14,991 nucleotides of DNA, taken from NCBI GenBank assembly GCA_003518745.1, contig DOYB01000047.1, positions 1 to 14,991 on the forward strand, given 5' to 3'. The position numbers were made by a program, and so were the translations under genes. Below are positions 13,225 to 14,991 of this stretch, one piece after another; positions within the stretch are counted from its first letter, which is position 1; each line of letters starts with the position of its first letter. Below the pieces are notes generated by a model. That model was not told the origin of the DNA and ran no database searches. It was given only the letters and a program-made list of their open reading frames with translations. Origin of the DNA: Selenomonas sp. (GTDB lineage Bacteria > Bacillota > Negativicutes > Selenomonadales > Selenomonadaceae).

Positions 13225-14367
13225 TCAGCAAAATCGTTCTTCATACAAATCAAGCCCACGCCTTACTATGTCATCCATATCGTAATATCTGTACTCAGCA
13301 AGCCGCCCCAGCAGGATCAAATTGGGAATCCGTCCTGCTCTTTCACTGTATTTTTTATACAGCTTCTGATTTTCATCGGTGAATATCGGATAATACGGCG
13401 TATTTCTTCCTCTCTCATAGCTCTGGGGATATTCCTTAAGTATAGTCGTACTCCCCACAGATGCCGGATGAATATGCTTGAACTCGGTAATCCGCGTAAA
13501 ATCATAGTTGTTGGGATAGTTAACCACAGGAGCCTCCTGGTACCACTCCCGATCAACAGTCTCAAACTCCATGCGTATACTGCGATAGGGAAGCACTCCA
13601 AGCTCATACTCAAACAGTTCGTCAATCTGGCCTGTATAAATAACATCGCCCTTAAAGGGCTTTCCCATAAATAATATCTGATTTTCCTCTACTCTCATAA
13701 CATCATGAAAAGAGGTGTTCAGCATCAATTTGATATTTTTATGCTCCAGCATTTTCTCAAAAACCGCCGTATACCCCTTTGTGGGAACCCCCTGATATCT
13801 ATCGTTGAAATATCTTCCGTCCCTGCCGATAAACACCGGCACTCTGGCTGTCACCGCGCCGTCTATCTCATCGGGCTTGAGGCCCCACTGCTTTTCGGTG
13901 TAATGAAGGAATATCTTGTCGTATATAAAATCCGCAAGGTATTGCAGTTCCTTGTCACTGGATTGCTTGAGCTTCAATATGTGAACCTTTGAATTATATT
14001 CGTAGGTCTGAAGCAGCGTCTCCTCTATCCTATCCGCAAGAGATTTGGGAAACACCATATGCAGCGTATCAAGGTTGAAGGGAATTGGAGCCTTCTGCCC
14101 ATCTATCATGGCAAGTACATGGTGCTGATAGATATCCCAGCTTGTGAATCCGGAAATATAGTCCCAAATCTTTCGGTCATCAGTATGAAATAAATGCGGC
14201 CCGTAACGATGCACGAGTATGCCATTCTCATCTCTGCAGTCATAGCAATTCCCGCCGATATGCCTGCGCCGTTCAACAAGCAGCACCTTTTTCCCCTGCT
14301 CCACAGCCAAACGCTCTGCCATAACCGCTCCCGCAAATCCGGCACCAACTATAATACAGTCAAACAT
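13225..14367 (-). CDS. glf: UDP-galactopyranose mutase
   Basis: Converts UDP-galactopyranose to UDP-galactofuranose with reduced FAD, supplying Galf for surface polysaccharide. It has 380 residues, close to the bacterial family length (about 370-390). The FAD-binding N-terminus is CIIVGAGFAGAVMAERL (4-20) followed by ERRRHIGGNCYD (32-43). Further family blocks are RYGPHLFHTDD (54-64), EKQWG (158-162), AVTARVPVFIGRDGRYFND (171-189) with Arg175, GVPTKGYTAVFEKM (193-206), YTGQIDELF (244-252), and the C-terminal FAD motif GRLAEYRYYDMD (354-365). ATG 14365-14367 has GGGAG 8 nt upstream. It is the first gene of the glf-wbaP-membrane protein operon. Galf is absent from animals, so such polymers are typical of microbial envelopes. 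Confidence 0.97.
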   Translation of the reverse strand: MFDCIIVGAGFAGAVMAERLAVEQGKKVLLVERRRHIGGNCYDCRDENGILVHRYGPHLFHTDDRKIWDYISGFTSWDIYQHHVLAMIDGQKAPIPFNLDTLHMVFPKSLADRIEETLLQTYEYNSKVHILKLKQSSDKELQYLADFIYDKIFLHYTEKQWGLKPDEIDGAVTARVPVFIGRDGRYFNDRYQGVPTKGYTAVFEKMLEHKNIKLMLNTSFHDVMRVEENQILFMGKPFKGDVIYTGQIDELFEYELGVLPYRSIRMEFETVDREWYQEAPVVNYPNNYDFTRITEFKHIHPASVGSTTILKEYPQSYERGRNTPYYPIFTDENQKLYKKYSERAGRIPNLILLGRLAEYRYYDMDDIVRRGLDLYEERFC

Positions 14368-14432
14368 CGCCCTATCTCCCTTGTGAATCTCCTATATGTG
14401 AATCGTTTTCCGTTCCCCAGAATATCGTGAAT

Positions 14433-14461
14433 ATTATATCAAAAATGCCGGACAGTTTCAA
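14433..14461 (-). promoter_or_regulatory. Promoter of the glf operon, overlapping the upstream terminator
   Basis: On the minus strand: TTGAAA (14461-14456), exactly 17 nt, then a perfect TATAAT (14438-14433). The -35 box lies at the tip of the terminator hairpin 14442-14476. The predicted transcription start is about 14426, which gives a leader of about 58 nt. Confidence 0.78.
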
Positions 14462-14476
14462 ACTGCCCGGCATTTT
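14441..14476 (-). terminator. Terminator of the gene ending at 14560
   Basis: The stem pairs AAAATGCCGG (14442-14451) with CCGGCATTTT (14467-14476), extended by CAGTTT/AAACTG after one mismatch. On the minus strand it ends in TTTTT (14445-14441). It begins 84 nt past the stop codon at 14560. Confidence 0.85.
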
Positions 14477-14559
14477 CCATTCTCATTACCGCAAACACAA
14501 ATCAAAATTCCGTTACAACAACCAAGAATCAAGATAGAAAACTATAACCCATCAATTCA

Positions 14560-14991
14560 TCAGGAATTTGCTGCCGGATAACTTTGGAAAACAGTACCGT
14601 CGGAGTAGGCCAGATTAATCTGGTGATTCTTCGCGTCCAAAATCCTCAGCGAGCCGCCATCATAGCTCAAGACACCGTCATTACCATCGTAGTAAGCATT
14701 TGTGATTTCCCTTGTGCAAAGAATTCTCGTATTGTCATGAATCCCGTATACGGTGTCATTTCCTGACCAGAAAGCAATCTGGGCATTGTCCCCCACAACG
14801 ATGATATTATCATCCCCGCTATTGCCTGCCGTACCCTCGTTGGTATGGAGATGTATCCAGTCGCCCGGCTGATTGTCAGCAGCCTGCTTCGCGATATAGC
14901 GCATAATAGTGTAGCCATCGCTTGTGCTTGCGCTGGCACCATAAAAATCTCCACCACAAACCATCTGTTTGATACCGCTCTGAATTTCGCT
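14560..14991 (-). CDS. C-terminal part of an RTX-like secreted protein (partial)
   Basis: The reading frame is open to the right window edge, so only the last 143 residues are seen. An internal Met at 14962-14964 could be mistaken for a start, but the frame continues upstream without a stop and no binding site is evident. The segment is rich in Gly, Asp, Asn and Ser and poor in Lys, with RTX-like turns: GNSGDDNIIVVGDN, WSGNDTVYGIHDN and YYDGNDGVLSYDGG, spaced about 20-30 residues apart and separated by short beta-strands. This resembles calcium-binding beta-roll repeats of hemolysin-type proteins, though the GGxGxDxxx nonapeptide is degenerate. It ends with a short hydrophilic tail (SDGTVFQSYPAANS). 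It is probably surface-located or secreted by a type I route; adhesin, toxin or S-layer-like roles cannot be separated from this fragment. Confidence 0.7.
   Translation of the reverse strand, partial: SEIQSGIKQMVCGGDFYGASASTSDGYTIMRYIAKQAADNQPGDWIHLHTNEGTAGNSGDDNIIVVGDNAQIAFWSGNDTVYGIHDNTRILCTREITNAYYDGNDGVLSYDGGSLRILDAKNHQINLAYSDGTVFQSYPAANS

Noticed and set aside
13199..13231. Longer phosphotransferase start at TTG 13231
   Set aside because: It would overlap glf by 7 bp with a rare codon and no binding site. ATG 13198 has GGAG upstream and gives the usual family N-terminus.
1..14991. tRNA or rRNA genes, insertion sequences, prophage or defence genes
   Set aside because: No cloverleaf with a T-loop, no rRNA signature, and no transposase, integrase or nuclease motifs were seen on either strand.

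Overview
The window looks like chromosomal DNA from a low-to-mid GC, motile, anaerobic-type Firmicute. A member of the Negativicutes (Selenomonas/Anaerovibrio-like) is my best guess. The basis is strong AGGAGG-type ribosome binding sites, TTGxxx-17-TATAAT promoters, a zinc-type L28, an amino-acid N-acetyltransferase of a kind common in Firmicutes, a palindromic 'CCTTCCCC...' intergenic element of a type I associate with Clostridia and Negativicutes, and a sigma-28-like promoter. The taxonomy is inference; no rRNA or other decisive marker is present.

Layout, left to right. (1) 63-1502 (-): a secreted SGNH/GDSL hydrolase with two beta-sandwich (Fn3-like) domains. Divergent from it, 1630-2304 (+) is an unrecognised 224-residue protein with a sigma-28 (flagellar sigma) type promoter and a strong terminator. 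(2) 2382-2497: a 116-bp palindromic intergenic element lying just downstream of ppk. (3) 2519-5786 (-): a ppx-ppk operon for polyphosphate hydrolysis and synthesis, the genes overlapping by 20 bp. Ppx has a long basic tail and Ppk a lysine-rich insertion. (4) 6051-6242 (+): rpmB alone, with its own promoter, leader hairpin and terminator. (5) 6329-8687 (-): an operon of N-acetyltransferase, DAHP synthase (aroF) and prephenate dehydrogenase (tyrA), with both junctions ATGA overlaps. It covers the first step of the shikimate pathway and the tyrosine branch. (6) 8905-10266 (+): an NCS2 purine permease behind a structured leader that can fold in two mutually exclusive ways, one masking the ribosome binding site. 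(7) 10420-14367 (-): a surface polysaccharide operon: glf (UDP-galactopyranose mutase), a WbaP-like undecaprenyl-phosphate sugar phosphotransferase, and a multi-pass membrane protein of unknown function. (8) 14560-14991 (-): the C-terminal end of a Gly/Asp/Asn-rich, RTX-like secreted protein that runs off the window edge.

The most interesting signals are regulatory. The purine permease leader looks like a translational switch and matches no purine riboswitch class I know. The glf promoter has its -35 box inside the terminator hairpin of the preceding gene. The unknown protein at 1630-2304 seems to belong to the flagellar regulon. I found no prophage, insertion sequence, CRISPR array, tRNA or rRNA, and no clear defence or other new multi-gene system.
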